From: Dallia pectoralis
Lineage: Eukaryota > Chordata > Actinopteri > Esociformes > Umbridae
Direction of reading: 5' to 3'
Assembly (NCBI GenBank): GCA_029465975.1
Contig: CM055744.1
Coordinates: forward strand, 1,426,001 to 1,490,000
Length of the DNA stretch: 64,000 bases
Shown here piece after piece: positions 8,906 to 20,509 of this stretch. Position 1 is the stretch's first letter. Every line of letters starts with the position of its first letter. A model generated the notes under the pieces. It ran no database searches. It was not told the origin of the DNA and saw nothing but the letters and a program-made list of their open reading frames with translations. The translations under genes and the position numbers were made by a program.

Positions 8906-10700
8906 GTGAATCAGAATTAGGTTTATTCGCCATGTCTGTTTACACACACAAGAAATTTGTTCTGACCCCTAGCTGCAACATTTAGGTCACAGATTTTAAA
9001 ACGTATACGTACAGTGCAAACTGGGCATAACCGATAACAATAACAGTCCGAAAAACCGAGACCATGCCTAGTTAGCATATGTAATGGGTAAATATAGAAT
9101 GTGTTATATGGATTTTAATGAATAGTGCAAGGGAGCAATGTCTAGTGGGAAAAAAGAGCAATGATGGATCAGTGAAGGTCTTGAGGTGCGACAGCACCAG
9201 CCGCTCAAAGGACTTCATAACCACAGAGGTCAGGACAACTGGTCTGTAGTCATTTAGCCCTGTGATCCTTGGTTTCTTAGGGACTGGGATGATGGTGGAG
9301 GACTTGAAGCAGGTAGGGATGATGGTGGAGGACTTGAAGCAGGTAGGGATGATGGTGGAGGACTTGAAGCAGGTAGGGATGATGGTGGAGGACTTGAAGC
9401 AGGTAGGGATGATGGTGGAGGACTTGAAGCAGGTAGGGATGATGGTGGAGGACTTGAAGCAGGTAGGGATGATGGTGGAGGACTTAGAGCAGGTAGGGAT
9501 GATGGTGGAGGACTTGAAGCAGGTAGGGATGATGGTGGGGGACTTGAAGCAGGTAGGGATGATGGTGGAGGACTTGAAGCAGGTAGGGATGATGGTGGAG
9601 GACTTAGAGCAGGTAGGGATGATGGTGGAGGACTTAGAGCAGGTAGGGATGATGGTGGAGGACTTGAAGCAGGTAGGGATGATGGTGGAGGACTTGAAGC
9701 AGGTAGGGATGATGGTGGAGGACTTAGAGCAGGTAGGGATGATGGTGGAGGACTTAGAGCAGGTAGGGATGATGGTGGAGGACTTGAAGCAGGTAGGGAT
9801 GATGGTGGAGGACTTGAAGCAGGTAGGGATGATGGTGGAGGACTTGAAGCAGGTAGGGATGATGGTGGAGGACTTAGAGCAGGTAGGGATGATGGTGGAG
9901 GACTTAGAGCAGGTAGGGATGATGGTGGAGGACTTAGAGCAGGTAGGGATGATGGTGGAGGACTTGAAGCAGGTAGGGATGATGGGGGAGGATCTGAAGC
10001 AGGTAGGGATGATGGGGGAGGATCTGAAGCAGGTAGGTATGATGGTGGAGGACTTGAAGCAGGTAGGGATGATGGGGGAGGACTTGAAGCAGGCTGGGAT
10101 GCTGCATGACTCCAATTATTTATTGTAACTGTCATCAGCTCAGTGCTTGAGGGTGGAGGCAGAGACTCCACTGGAAGAGCTGCCTTTGGGTTTTGACTCT
10201 TGAATAGTCTGTTAAAGTCTTTTTCCAGTATAGAAAGTACCATTGTAGCTTCAGGGAAGGATTTGATTAATGTCTTTGTTGTCTCAGGGGAAGTGCCGTT
10301 TGGCATGGTTGGTTGTGGGCGAGCCCTAGTGATAAAGGACGGCGTTGGTGGTAGGACACAACTGAAGGGGGTCGTTGGCTAGTTGCAGATCGTCGGTAGC
10401 CTGGGGTGATTTGTATTTGTTACCTGTAAATCCCCTTCTAGAGCGAAGCAGTGTCATTCCCTGAGAGATGTTGTTTAAGTTTCTTATAATACAAGCCCTT
10501 GGCCTCCTTAACTGCCTTTGTGAAGTTGTACGTATGCAACTATCCTTACAGAAGCTAATAAATAAGTCAATGCATCAGTATATTCATGAAGATTATCTGT
10601 GGCAGCCCTGAAGATGTCCCAATCAGTACAGGCCAGACAATCACAATGCGCCTCTTTGGCTTCACTGATCCACTTCTTTTAACTTGTTAGAACAGCCTTA
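8906..10700 (-). pseudogene. Rex1/CR1-like LINE ORF2 and 3' tail, carrying an internal minisatellite
   Basis: Minus-strand reading gives, from about 10640 down, a CTDWDIFRAATDNLHEYTDALT-like piece, KAVKEAKGLYYKKLKQHLSGNDTASL (about 10520-10440), LANDP near 10370, RLFKSQNPKAA (about 10215-10180), PACFKSSTIIPVPKKPRI and LNDYRPVVLTSVVMKSFERLVLSHLK (about 9265-9180). This is the endonuclease-to-reverse-transcriptase linker and start of the RT domain of Rex1/CR1-like fish LINEs. The sequence then skips to a 3'UTR and ends with GGCGAATAAACCTAATTCTG near 8925-8908, so most of the RT domain is deleted. Frameshifts occur upstream of the array. The 30-bp array lies exactly where the ACFKSSTIIP codons occur. 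Confidence 0.8.
9286..10095 (-). repeat. 30-bp minisatellite inside a LINE reading frame (27 copies)
   Basis: Twenty-seven units of exactly 30 bp, with no length change anywhere, repeat GGGATGATGGTGGAGGACTT plus GAAGCAGGTA (plus strand). On the minus strand each unit encodes the ten residues CFKSSTIIPT, an expansion of the single CFKSSTIIPV of the LINE polypeptide. Main variants are GAAGC versus AGAGC and GTGGAG versus GGGGAG. Because 30 is a multiple of three, all frames stay open over the array on both strands, so the long open frames here are artefacts of the repeat. Confidence 0.95.
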
Positions 10701-11237
10701 GAGAGTTTAAATGTTTACCTGTATGATGGAATTAGATGGACCGTGACATGTTCCGAGTGGCCCAGTGCAGCCCGGGCAGCAGCATGATAGGGTACATCTC
10801 TGGTCGGGTGCTATTTGCTTTAGGGGGGTTGAAGGCTTGTCTACCAGGGCAAACAGAGTGCAGGTATTATTTGATGTTCCTATTGATCATTACAGATATC
10901 TGTTGCTGTTAAGCCCTGAATAACTCATGGTTTAAGCAACAAAGGCTTTGTTGATAGACGTCATAGTGTATTTGACGCTTCGTTTTTCTCCACTTACTTA
11001 ATATAAATATGCTGGTGTTTTACCCAATGAAGAATGACAATTACTGTGGATCTATGCAATCTCCAAAGCAAAGGCTTTTGTCAGCAGAAAGCAATCTGTG
11101 TTGCCTCTTCAGTAGCTGTCACAATGAGGCTAGTCACAATAATTGATTCTAGCATCCTGGGAGTGGTCAAAACTTTTTATCTTTCTGTTACCTTTATTGT
11201 AAAATTGGCATAACAGGCTGAAAGGTTGTTGGATATA
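10701..11237. other. Unassigned; possibly more LINE-derived sequence
   Basis: No domain or repeat is clear. It lies upstream (in LINE orientation) of the Rex1-like remnant and may be its eroded 5' part. Confidence 0.3.
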
Positions 11238-13612
11238 CAGGTGGATGAACAGGTGTTATACAGGTCGATGAACAGGTGGTTATACAGGTGGTTATAGAAG
11301 TGGTTATACAGGTGGTTATAGAAGTGGTTATACAGGTGGATGAACAGGTGTTATACAGGTGGTTATAGAAGTGGTTATACAGGTGGTTATAGAAGTGGTT
11401 ATACAGGTGGATGAACAGGTGTTATACAGGTGGTTATAGAAGTGGTTATACAGGTGGATGAACAGGTGTTATACAGGTGGTTATAGAAGTGGTTATACAG
11501 GTGGTTATAGAAGTGGTTATACAGGTGGATGAACAGGTGTTATACAGGTGGTTATAGAAGTGGTTATACAGGTGGTTATAGAAGTGGTTATACAGGTCGA
11601 TGAACAGGTGGTTATACAGGTGGTTATAGAAGTGGTTATACAGGTGGTTATAGAAGTGGTTATACAGGTGGATGAACAGGTGTTATACAGGTGGTTATAG
11701 AAGTGGTTATACAGGTGGATGAACAGGTGTTATACAGGTGGTTATAGAAGTGGTTATACAGGTGGATGAACAGGTGTTATACAGGTGGTTATAGAGTTGG
11801 TTATACAGGCGGTTATACAGGTGGTTATACAGGCGGTTATACAGGTGGTTATAGAAGTGGTTATACAGGTGGTTATAGAAGTGGTTATACAGGTGGTTAT
11901 AGAAGTGGTTATACAGGTGGTTATAGAAGTGGTTATACAGGTGGATGAACAGGTGTTATACAGGTGGTTATAGAAGTGGTTATACAGGTGGTTATAGAAG
12001 TGGTTATACAGGTGGTTATAGAAGTGGTTATACAGGTGGTTATAGAAGTGGTTATACAGGTGGTTATAGAAGTGGTTATACAGGTGGTTATAGAAGTGGT
12101 TATACAGGTGGATGAACAGGCGGTTATAGAGTTGGTTATACAGGCGGTTATACAGGCGGTTATACAGGCGGTTATACAGGCGATTATACAGGCGGTTATA
12201 CAGGCGGTTATACAGGCGGTTATACAAGCGGTTATACAGGCGATTATACAGGCGGTTATACAGGCGGTTATACAGGCGGTTATACAGGCTGTTATACAGG
12301 CGGTTATACAGGCGGTTATACAGGCGATTATACAGGCGGTTATACAGGCGGTTATACAGGCTGTTATACAGGCTGTTATGCAGGCGATTATACAGGCGGT
12401 TATACAGGCGGTTATACAGATGTTATACAGGCGGTTATACAGGCGGTTATACGGGCGATTATACAGGCGGTTATACAGGCTGTTATACAGGCGATTATAC
12501 AGGCGGTTATACAGGCGGTTATACAGGCTGTTATACAGGCGATTATACAGGCTGTTATACAGGCGATTATACAGGCGGTTATACAGGCAGTTATACAGGC
12601 TGTTATACAGGCGATTATACAGGCGGTTATACAGGCTGTTATACAGGCGGTTATACAGGCGGTTATACAGGCTGTTATACAGGCGGTTATACAGGCGGTT
12701 ATACAGGCGGTTATACAGGCGGATATACAGGCGGTTATACAGGCGGTTATACAGGCGGTTATACAGGCGGTTATACAGGCTGTTATACAGGCGGTTATAC
12801 AGGCTGTTATACAGGCGGTTATACAGGCTGTTATACAGGCTGTTATACAGGCTGTTATACAGGCGATTATACAGGCGGTTATACAGGCGGTTATACAGGC
12901 TGTTATACAGGCGATTATACAGGCGGTTATACAGGCGATTATACAGGCGGTTATACAGGCAGTTATACAGATGTTATACAGGCTGTTATACAGGCTGTTA
13001 TACAGGCGGTTATACAGGCGGTTATACAGGCGGTTATACAGCGGTTATACAGGCGGTTATACAGGCGGTTATACAGGCGATTATACAGGCGGTTATACAG
13101 GCGGTTATACAGGCGGATATACAGGCGGTTATACAGGTCGGTTATACAGGCGATTATACAGGCGGTTATACAGGCGGTTATACAGATGTTATACAGGCTG
13201 TTATACAGGCGATTATACAGGCGGTTATACAGGCGGTTATACAGGCGGTTATACAGGCGATACAGGCGGTTATACAGGCGGTTATACAGGCGGTTATACA
13301 GGCGGTTATACAGGCGGTTATACAGGCGGTTATACAGGCTGTTAGGCGGTTATACAGGCTGTTATACAGGCTTATACAGGCTGTTATACAGGCGGTTATT
13401 GTTATACAGGCTGTTATACAGGCGATTATACAGGCGGTTATACAGGCGGTTATACAGGCTGTTATACAGGCGGTTATACAGGCGGTTATACAGGCGGTTA
13501 TACAGGCTGTTATACAGGCGGTTATACAGGCTGTTATACAGGCGGTTATACAGGCTGTTATACAGGCGGTTATACAGGCTGTTATACAGGCGGTTATACA
13601 GATGTTATACAA
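11238..13612 (+). repeat. 12-bp-based minisatellite array, about 2.4 kb in two domains
   Basis: The basic unit is GGTTATACAGGC or GGTTATACAGGT (12 bp). From 11238 to about 12110 a higher-order pattern mixes GGTGGTTATAGAAGT, GGTTATACAGGT and GGATGAACAGGTGTTATACA. From about 12110 to 13612 simple 12-mers dominate, with positions 2-3 of the unit varying (GGCGG, GGCTG, GGCGA). Rare defects (for example 13257-13266, 13343-13400) change the phase. All open frames here, including a 572-codon one from 11964, follow from the stop-free 12-mer and are not genes. Confidence 0.95.
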
Positions 13613-13784
13613 AGACTTACCAGTTTCAAAGTCAGTTTCATCCTCCGCAGCTGCTTCATCAGAGTTCCGTCATTTCCCTTAAGCTGAAACATAAAAACTA
13701 CAGTTAGAAACATCAAAACTACAGTTGGAAACTTTGCCAGGCCTGCCTGAAGTAATCACGTCACACAATCCCTACCTTATGTAA

Positions 13785-13990
13785 TTAAAAATATGATCAA
13801 ATCAAATGTATCTATTTTTATATCAGCAGTTGTCACAAAGTGCTTTTACAAAATACCCAGCCCGAAACCCCAAGATAGCAACAGAGTTGACGCACAGTGG
13901 CTAAAAATTCCCCCCTAATAGGGTTGGAACTTAGGAAGAAGCCTTAAGAGGTCCCCTTCTGGCAGTGCTAGGTAGGCATCTTTACAGTGC
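13785..13990 (+). repeat. Dispersed salmoniform-type repeat, copy 1
   Basis: The order AATCAAATGTAT...TTGTCACAAAGTGCTTTTACA...CCCAGCCCGAAACC...CACAGTGGCTA...TAGGAAGAAGCC...CTTCTGGCAGTGCTAGG is shared with the copy at 58020-58205 and resembles a family very common in salmon and pike. Non-coding. Confidence 0.6.
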
Positions 13991-16230
13991 AAATCATATA
14001 TTATTCCGAACATATGATTGCTAAGGAATAGTCCTTGGCATGCTGATACGAATCTATTAGACACACAGTGAAACAACACTAAATGGTTGTGTCCTAGCTC
14101 TCTCTAAATGGTTTGGGAGAAAACAGAACCTGGCAGCCTTTAATCAACTTGGTGACTCTGTCAAAGTGACAACAATGTCCTCCTGGTTTTGTATTCTTAG
14201 TTATAACATTGCTAATACTGCACAATTTATGTCACAGGTTCTAGAAACGACACGCATGTTTGACTTTCAGCAAGTTGTTTGGATTGCAGAGCTCATAAAA
14301 ATATCGTCTCAGAAGCAAAAGAGAGAGAGAGAGACAGAGCAATGCAGCTAAGCTTTAAGACGATTGAGAAGCAGGATACATCACCTGCTCTCATGGTAAC
14401 CTGGCACATATTGAGTGGGACGTCTGTTCAACAGAGCATAAGAACGAGTTTCAGAAACATTAAACAATTTTATAAAGATGTTATAATGATGTGCAGGTAT
14501 ATGTATCTGTCTTGGGGGGAGGGGTTGTTATGTGAGTGTCCTGGACCCATTGGGTGTTCTTCATGCACTCCTGTGGGGATGGGGGGTAGACTCTGAACTA
14601 ATCCCCCCAGCAGATGACTGACGTGGAGCTGTCCTTCAAAGTGTGACCTGGGGTCCTCGTTAAATAAGATCCATTCCACGCGGCAGGCGTCTCTCTGGTA
14701 AAGCTGATCCCCCACCATGTGTGTGTCGTGCTGCTTACGCGCAGGGGGAGTGTGAGGTGGCGATGGCCTCGGGGACTGTTTTATTAGAATACTCACTTGC
14801 GTGTGTGTGTGTGTGTAGCTCACATGTGAAGGAGGATTGTCAGGGAGACACGGGCAGGCTAAAGAGGTGTGCAACTACAATTTGGGACATCAAGCTGCAG
14901 ATGGATGGAGGCAGCAACATTAGCATCTCCATTGTCTGATTTAACATTAGCAACTTTTAACAAAAGCTTTAGAATCTTTATTAGCTGGCACACACAATTA
15001 GGCACACACACACTCACACAGGCACTCACTTGGAAAAGGCACACATGGAGAGACTTACAGACACATACACACAATATAATATACAAGATACTCATAGCCT
15101 CACACACACAAAAAAGACACCCACAGAGAGACACACATAAACACACACACACACAAAAAGGCATAGCTATGTGTGGTAGCAGGACAGTATATTTATTTAA
15201 GACGGTAGACATGGGCTTGCTAAGGCGAGAGTATTTATTCAGCAAATGAGCTTGTCATCTTTGTTTTACCATTCATCCTCTCTCTGTGCCCAGATCCACG
15301 TTCCCGGCAATCCCTAAGAAATCACCTGGTGCTGCGTCGCGGCTTCAGCTCAACAAACTTTGGCCTGTGTGTTGATCTCAGGATGGTGTTTAAAAGTGAG
15401 ATGGTGCCACCGCTATCAAAATAATATTACTAAAGTGTCTGTGAAGCAATGAGGAAGAAGAGAGAAACAAGGACAGAGAGGGATGTACATGTATATAATC
15501 TGCTGTGTAAGATTGATTGAACATATTAACTTCTCTTTGCAGGGCTTCTGGTGCTCTTGATATTGGCACTTCCCGTGAAGTCCAATCCTCTGAGTAGTCC
15601 CACATTGACGAGCTCTGTCCGAAGATTGCCTGTTTTACAGCTCGCTTCAAAGTAGTCCACCTCAACGGGAGGAGAGTCCTGTCAGAGCGTCAGTATGATT
15701 AATTGTGGTGTGAAAGGACACAGAATAGTGGTCACACAGACAGCTTTCTGGCAGACCGCTAACTGAGTGTTTGGTTTGTACTGTATACCTGAGCTGACAA
15801 CGTAAGACTTGAATGCACCAGCACTAGAGCCTTCTAGTCATTCCTACATGCGAGCACCAGCGTGTCAGTGTTCACACCTCTGTGATGTTGCATTTTCTTA
15901 AGCGTGAGAACATGCTACAAACCAGACAGGATCACTAAATCAGTTAATATATCCAGCAAAAGAAGTCACTCATAAAATGTAAAGGCTTACCTAGGAGGAT
16001 TTGCCACCATGGGAACCAAACTCATGGTATGACTCATTGTGACAATGATCTGGTCATCAAACCCTGTTTTAACATAGTAGGTTTCATTGAAAGGGCTTTT
16101 ACTCAATGCATCAGATGGAAGAGCAATGGTGGGTAAGAGGTCAGAGATATCAGCCATGGACTTTACATTGGGATTTACTGACTCAAACTCTGTGGGCTTG
16201 TGACATCATTCTAAAAACATACAGTCATTT
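13991..16230. other. No gene recognised; CA/TG microsatellites
   Basis: Unique-looking DNA with a (GT)n at 14800-14815 and a CA-rich tract at 14985-15165. At 15530-15542 TTCTCTTTGCAG resembles a splice acceptor and is followed by a short frame reading LLVLLILALPVKS, but no matching exon partner is seen. Confidence 0.4.
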
Positions 16231-16234
16231 TAAA

Positions 16235-16750
16235 AAGTAAGTACACCATCAGGAAAGCGGTCCTTTCTTTTTACATATTTGGACACATGGATATCTGAGT
16301 TTTATTACAACAACAGTCATTCATGAGGGTAAATCAATCAACAAATTGCACACAAAAATCTACTTTTAAACAATTTGCAAATAAAATTAACCAAAATGCA
16401 GTTTCATAGTACACACCTACATATCAAGTTGTCTTTTGTAACTGTCTATCAGTCTCTTACATCTACTAGGATGATTTTCCACCAGTCATTGCTTTCTCTG
16501 TCTCATATTTGAGGGCTTTTTTTGCATGCACAGCCTGCTTCAAGTTCCCCCATCGAAATGTGATAGTGTTTTGTTTTTGCCAAACATGGCGTCTGGCATA
16601 AAGGGCCAAACAACTCCACCTATGACTCATTTGTCTGCAGCACATTGTTCCAATAGTTTTTTGTTTACCTAGGTGTTTTCTGGCAAATGTCAGTCGTTTA
16701 TTGATATACTTCATGAGAACAGAGTCTTTTTCCATGTAGGTCCGGTCTGT
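16235..16750 (-). pseudogene. Tc1-like transposase fragment, copy A
   Basis: Minus-strand frame 16735-16466 reads RLTFARKHLGKQ, then LALYARRHVWQKQNT, which match the mid part of Tc1-like transposases (usually RLxFARKHL...ELFGxxxRRxVWRKxNT). The first catalytic Asp region (usually WSDESK) is replaced by RQMSHRWS, and the C-terminal half with the second Asp and Glu is lost. The plus-strand sequence to the left (16235-16460) looks like transposon end sequence. Confidence 0.7.
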
Positions 16751-16944
16751 AATGTCTCTTGATTGTAGAAAGAGAGGGCAGTGGATCCCTTGTTAGACCC
16801 TTGGGTTTTTAGAGACTTCTCTTAGCATTTCTGGTCAGCAGACTACGTTGCTGGTCTTTGTGGAAGACTGGACTCTTCTTGATTTCTTATTTTATACTCT
16901 GTTATCTCATACTGTTGCACTTGTCTGAGTCCCTACAGGCCTTC

Positions 16945-17515
16945 TTACCCTTACATATGTTTATATTGATAGGAGTGAACTGCTAGACAAGTATTGGACT
17001 GTTTTTGCAAAATGATTCTGGAACATCTGTGCAAGTGGTGAATGGATAATACAAACAGTAAGCTTGTAAATGGCAAATATAATAAATAGGCTAGCAGTGT
17101 GCAGGGCATGAGGTAACAAGAGGTGTATTGTAAAAACGGCAGATCAAGTAAATAAGTTAGCAGCGTGTAGGCAAGAGGTAGCAATGGGGGTACAATAGTA
17201 CGCATTGTGCAAATGGCAGATAAAAAAATCGGTTTCAGAGTTCAGCAGGTTAACAGCAGTAGGGAAGAAACTGTTCCTAAGCCTGCGGGTGAGTATAGAT
17301 CTGTATCGCTTGCCTGATGGCAGGAGGGCAAACAGTTTATGGCTCGGTTGTGAGGGGTCTTTGATGGCCGGGAACTGGGCACCAATGACGGGCTGGGCAG
17401 TTTTTACAACTTGCTGCAGAGACTTCCGGTCGGCTGCAGAGCAACCAGTTATTATCGGCCGGAATGTTGTGCTTAAAAGAGATCCTACAGAGGCTCGGTC
17501 ATCATATACTGGAAG
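16945..17515 (-). pseudogene. Rex1/CR1-like LINE ORF2 C-terminus
   Basis: The minus frame 17560-17144 reads ITGCSAADRKSLQQVVKTAQ, then KDPSQPSHKLFALLPSGKRY, then RRLRNSFFPTAVNLLNS. This is the conserved C-terminal region after the reverse transcriptase in Rex1/CR1-like fish LINEs. An imperfect duplication of the 3'UTR follows: TTGCTACCTCTTGCC-like and CTTGTTACCTCATGCCC-like blocks around 17190-17100. Same family type as the remnant at 8906-10700 but a different part of the protein. Confidence 0.8.
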
Positions 17516-17559
17516 AGTTTGACTTTTCAAATGAATACGAAGCCCCAGAAACCACAACA

Positions 17560-18690
17560 AACGAGGTTAACATTTTGGATTGTTTTTTGAATGAACAATT
17601 TCCACTGAACAAGTATAATAGACCATCCAGATGTAATTGTGATGGACATGTAGGAGAGCGGAATAAAGTTGTGGGAGATACAAAAACAGAGTAAAAATCA
17701 CCCTAATAATGTTTAGAACTACAAAATGAACTCTTCTGTCAAATTTAGTTTTTTTAATGTCACAATGTCTTCCCTCCTGAAATAAATTGATTTAGAACAT
17801 TTTACCTTTACATGTTTCCCTGAATGTATGTCAGTGCAGGATCAGCATGAGCGACTTGTTTGCAGCTCTGACTGCAGCTGGAAGGAACTGTGAGTAATCT
17901 GGGATGGGGCTCTTCGTTGAGAAGAGTAAAAACGATACGCGCTTACACGCCAGTTTCTCCAAATGTCTCCAATAACACATGAAAAAAAACTAGCTAGATA
18001 AAAGCTAGATTTGTTGCTAGTGGCTTTTTAAAAAATGTGTCACTGAAAGGGTATGAATACTCGCCAAATATAGCTACTAGGTCGCTAAGTTGTCAACACT
18101 GTAAACACCCTGTGACAACACAGCTCACCCATTCGTAACACCCTAAAAAATAAATATGTAGAAACAACAAAAAACGTCGAGCAGCCTTATCTAGTTAGCA
18201 AAGTAACAATATGCAAACAGTGCAACTCTTTCCGGAGACTGATCCGTCAAATATTCTGACTCCACTATCAAACAAACGTTTCTAGGCCCTGGCAGGCGAA
18301 TCTGATAGTTAACTAGATTTTATCATTTACACTTATCCAGAACGAGGTCTCACTTGCATGCGTGCCCTGGGAACAAATCACAAATACGACAACAATGTAG
18401 GACAAATACAAACGAATAACAGACACACTGACATAACATTAAAAGTCTCAGTCACTTAAAACACAATTCTCGCTAGAAAAATCAAAATATTTTTATTGAC
18501 CCATATTGACACCAAGGCATCCAAACGAAACTCTAATTGGATAATATTTCACAGCTGATGTGCTTTGAAAGAGAAGGCGGAACTACCCAACTCAGTAGTT
18601 ACAAAAGGTGTCTGTAATAGCCTACTATCCAACTCTGAGATCTAGTATTGAATTCAGACGATCTGTGTCAACAGTGATGTATACCGGAAG
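17560..18690. other. No gene recognised
   Basis: AT-rich DNA without recognisable domains. Around 17930-18100 the sequence looks like eroded DNA-transposon material ('agctagataaaagctag', 'gtcgctaagttgtcaacactg'), but I cannot assign it. Confidence 0.35.
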
Positions 18691-18694
18691 CCGG

Positions 18695-18960
18695 TAGAGT
18701 AGGGCTTTTTAACCAAAAATATGGTAATGGAAGGATGTACGCTTTTTTAAGGAGGTCCAGACAACTTTATGGTATAAAATGTAGTGATGAGTATTATAAC
18801 AGTCTGAAGTAATAAAACGCAGGGCACTAAGATAAACTGAGTCAAGAAACTTCAGAGTAGAAGCAGATGCACTTTGGTATATTGTATCACTGAAGTCCAG
18901 CACAGGCAAAAAGTTGACTAAACAGTTTGTCTCCTGTTCATCGAGGAAAAGCAAGATTTG
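18695..18960 (-). pseudogene. LINE ORF2 C-terminal fragment
   Basis: The minus frame reads FLPVLDFSDTIYQSASASTL, then KFLDSVYLSALRFITSDCYN, then THHYILYHKVVWTSLKKR. This is the same conserved block as in the LINE at 1372-3500 (LPxLDFGDxIYxxAS...THHC..LY..VGWxSL). Only this segment is left. Confidence 0.75.
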
Positions 18961-19016
18961 TTTCTGTAGAAGAAACCCACTTTACACTTAAGCCTTTTAA
19001 CAAGCTCATTGGTATG

Positions 19017-19115
19017 TGTCAAGGTTCTGAGGTTTAGTGTGAACCCAAACGCAGAACAAGACACGATAGTGTGAAGAGTGAATTAAAATGGTTTATTGAT
19101 AGGTACATTGATACA
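19017..19115 (-). mobile_element. 3' end of an LTR (truncated)
   Basis: Read on the minus strand, an AATAAA (near 19093) is followed by a TTCTGCGTTTGGGTTCACAC region and the terminus CCTTGACA, which starts on the plus strand as TGTCAAGG at 19018. The layout equals the 3' third of the solo LTR at 19792-20159. The promoter part is missing. Confidence 0.45.
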
Positions 19116-19791
19116 TGATTTTTTCTTTACACTGTATGTGTCAAAATATGTAAACAAATAAATAATTCTAGTCTTTTTTTTAATCTCTTTGATGCATAAC
19201 GTCCAGTAAGAGTGACTAGTAAAAGCTACCTTTCATTCTAATGAGCTGTTCAATTTACAATATTTTACCACAGCATGTGATTGGATTGAGATCGGAGGTT
19301 TGACTACCATTACATGAGCTCTTTTTTCTTTTTTTGAGCTATTGTATTGTTGCTATTGGTTTAATCACATAAATACGATGCATACTGAAAAGTATTCACA
19401 GTGCTTAACTTTTTATACATTTTGGTACAGTCTTGTTCCAAAATGGATTAAATTATTATTTTTCTCAAAATTCAATAGGGTTTAAGTCTGGACTCTGGCC
19501 ACTCAAGGACATGCACAGAATTGTCCCGAAGCCACTCTTTTGTTATCTTCGCTGTGTGCTTAGGGTCGTTGTCCTGTTGGAACAGTCTGATGTCCAGAGT
19601 GCTCTACAGATGGTTTTCATCAAGGTTGTCTCTGTACATTACTGCATTCATCTTTCCCTTGATCCTGACTAGTCTCTCAGTTCCTGCCGCTGAAAAACAT
19701 CACCACAGCATGATGCTGCCACCACCATGCATCATTGTAGGGATGGTATTGGCTAGGTGATGAGCGGTTTCTGGTTTCCTCCAGACAATAC

Positions 19792-20159
19792 TGTCATGGA
19801 TACTGCGGCGTAGTGGGGTGAAAACCATGTGCAGAGTCGTGAATCCGTTTAAGGACAGGTTTATTTTAAACACAAACGTAAAACAAACCGACAACGGCGA
19901 AAAAAGGCTAACTGGCTAACTGAAAAGAACAATGCGCATATCGCGTCTTACATTAAATACAGAGTAACCACAGCACAAACACTCACCTCTATTATACCGT
20001 GACATGGAACAATGCTGAACACCTGTGAATAATCCTAGATCACCTTTATAGCCCAGACTAATGAATTAATGAAAATAGCCGTGACTAATTAACCGTAAAC
20101 CAGGAAGTGCTTCACCGAAATACGAACAGTGCAGCAACGCCCCCTAACCACTCGTGACG
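19792..20159 (-). mobile_element. Solo LTR nested in Tc1 transposase
   Basis: The 368-bp insertion runs from TGTCATGG to ACTCGTGACG and is flanked by AATAC (19787-19791) and ATTAC (20160-20164), a 5-bp duplication with one mismatch. Orientation is minus: a polyadenylation signal (TTTATT on plus, near 19859) and a TATA-like region (TTTATAGCCCAGAC on plus, near 20043) lie in the right order. It shares its body with the LTR remnants at 1-1077 and 7092-7470. There is no internal region, so it formed by recombination between two LTRs. Confidence 0.85.
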
Positions 20160-20464
20160 ATTACACTTGGCATTCAGGCCAAAGAGTTCAATCTTTGTTT
20201 CATTAGACCAGAGAATCTTGCGACACTCTTGCGTGCCTTTTGGCAAACTCCAGGCAGACTATCATGCCTTTTACTGAGAAATGGCTTCAGTCTGGCGACT
20301 CCACCATAAAGTGCTGCAGATATGGTTTTCCTTCTGGAAGGTTCTACTCTGTTCACAGAGCAACGCTGGAGCTGTGTCAGAGTGACTATAGGGTTCTTGG
20401 ACACCAACTCGACTAAGGCCCTTCCCCCAGATCGCTCCATTTGGCCGGGGGGCAAACTCTAGGA

Positions 20465-20509
20465 AGAGTCCTGGTGGAACCACCAGGACTCTAGGAAGAG
20501 TCCTGGTGG
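20465..20509. repeat. Perfect 13-bp hairpin plus direct repeat within Tc1 pseudogene
   Basis: AGAGTCCTGGTGG (20465-20477), AA, then CCACCAGGACTCT (20480-20492) form a perfect inverted repeat; AGGAAGAGTCCTGGTGG at 20461-20477 recurs at 20493-20509. Functional relatives have a single copy, so this looks like a template-switch event. Confidence 0.85.

Noticed and set aside
11964..13682. 572-codon open frame in the 12-bp array
   Set aside because: Made of the repeat itself (VIQA, YRRL, YTGG patterns in turn) with phase changes at damaged units; no start context and no homology.
14859..15249. Overlapping Cys- and Thr/His-rich frames of about 125 codons
   Set aside because: They run through CA/TG microsatellites; composition is explained by the simple repeat.
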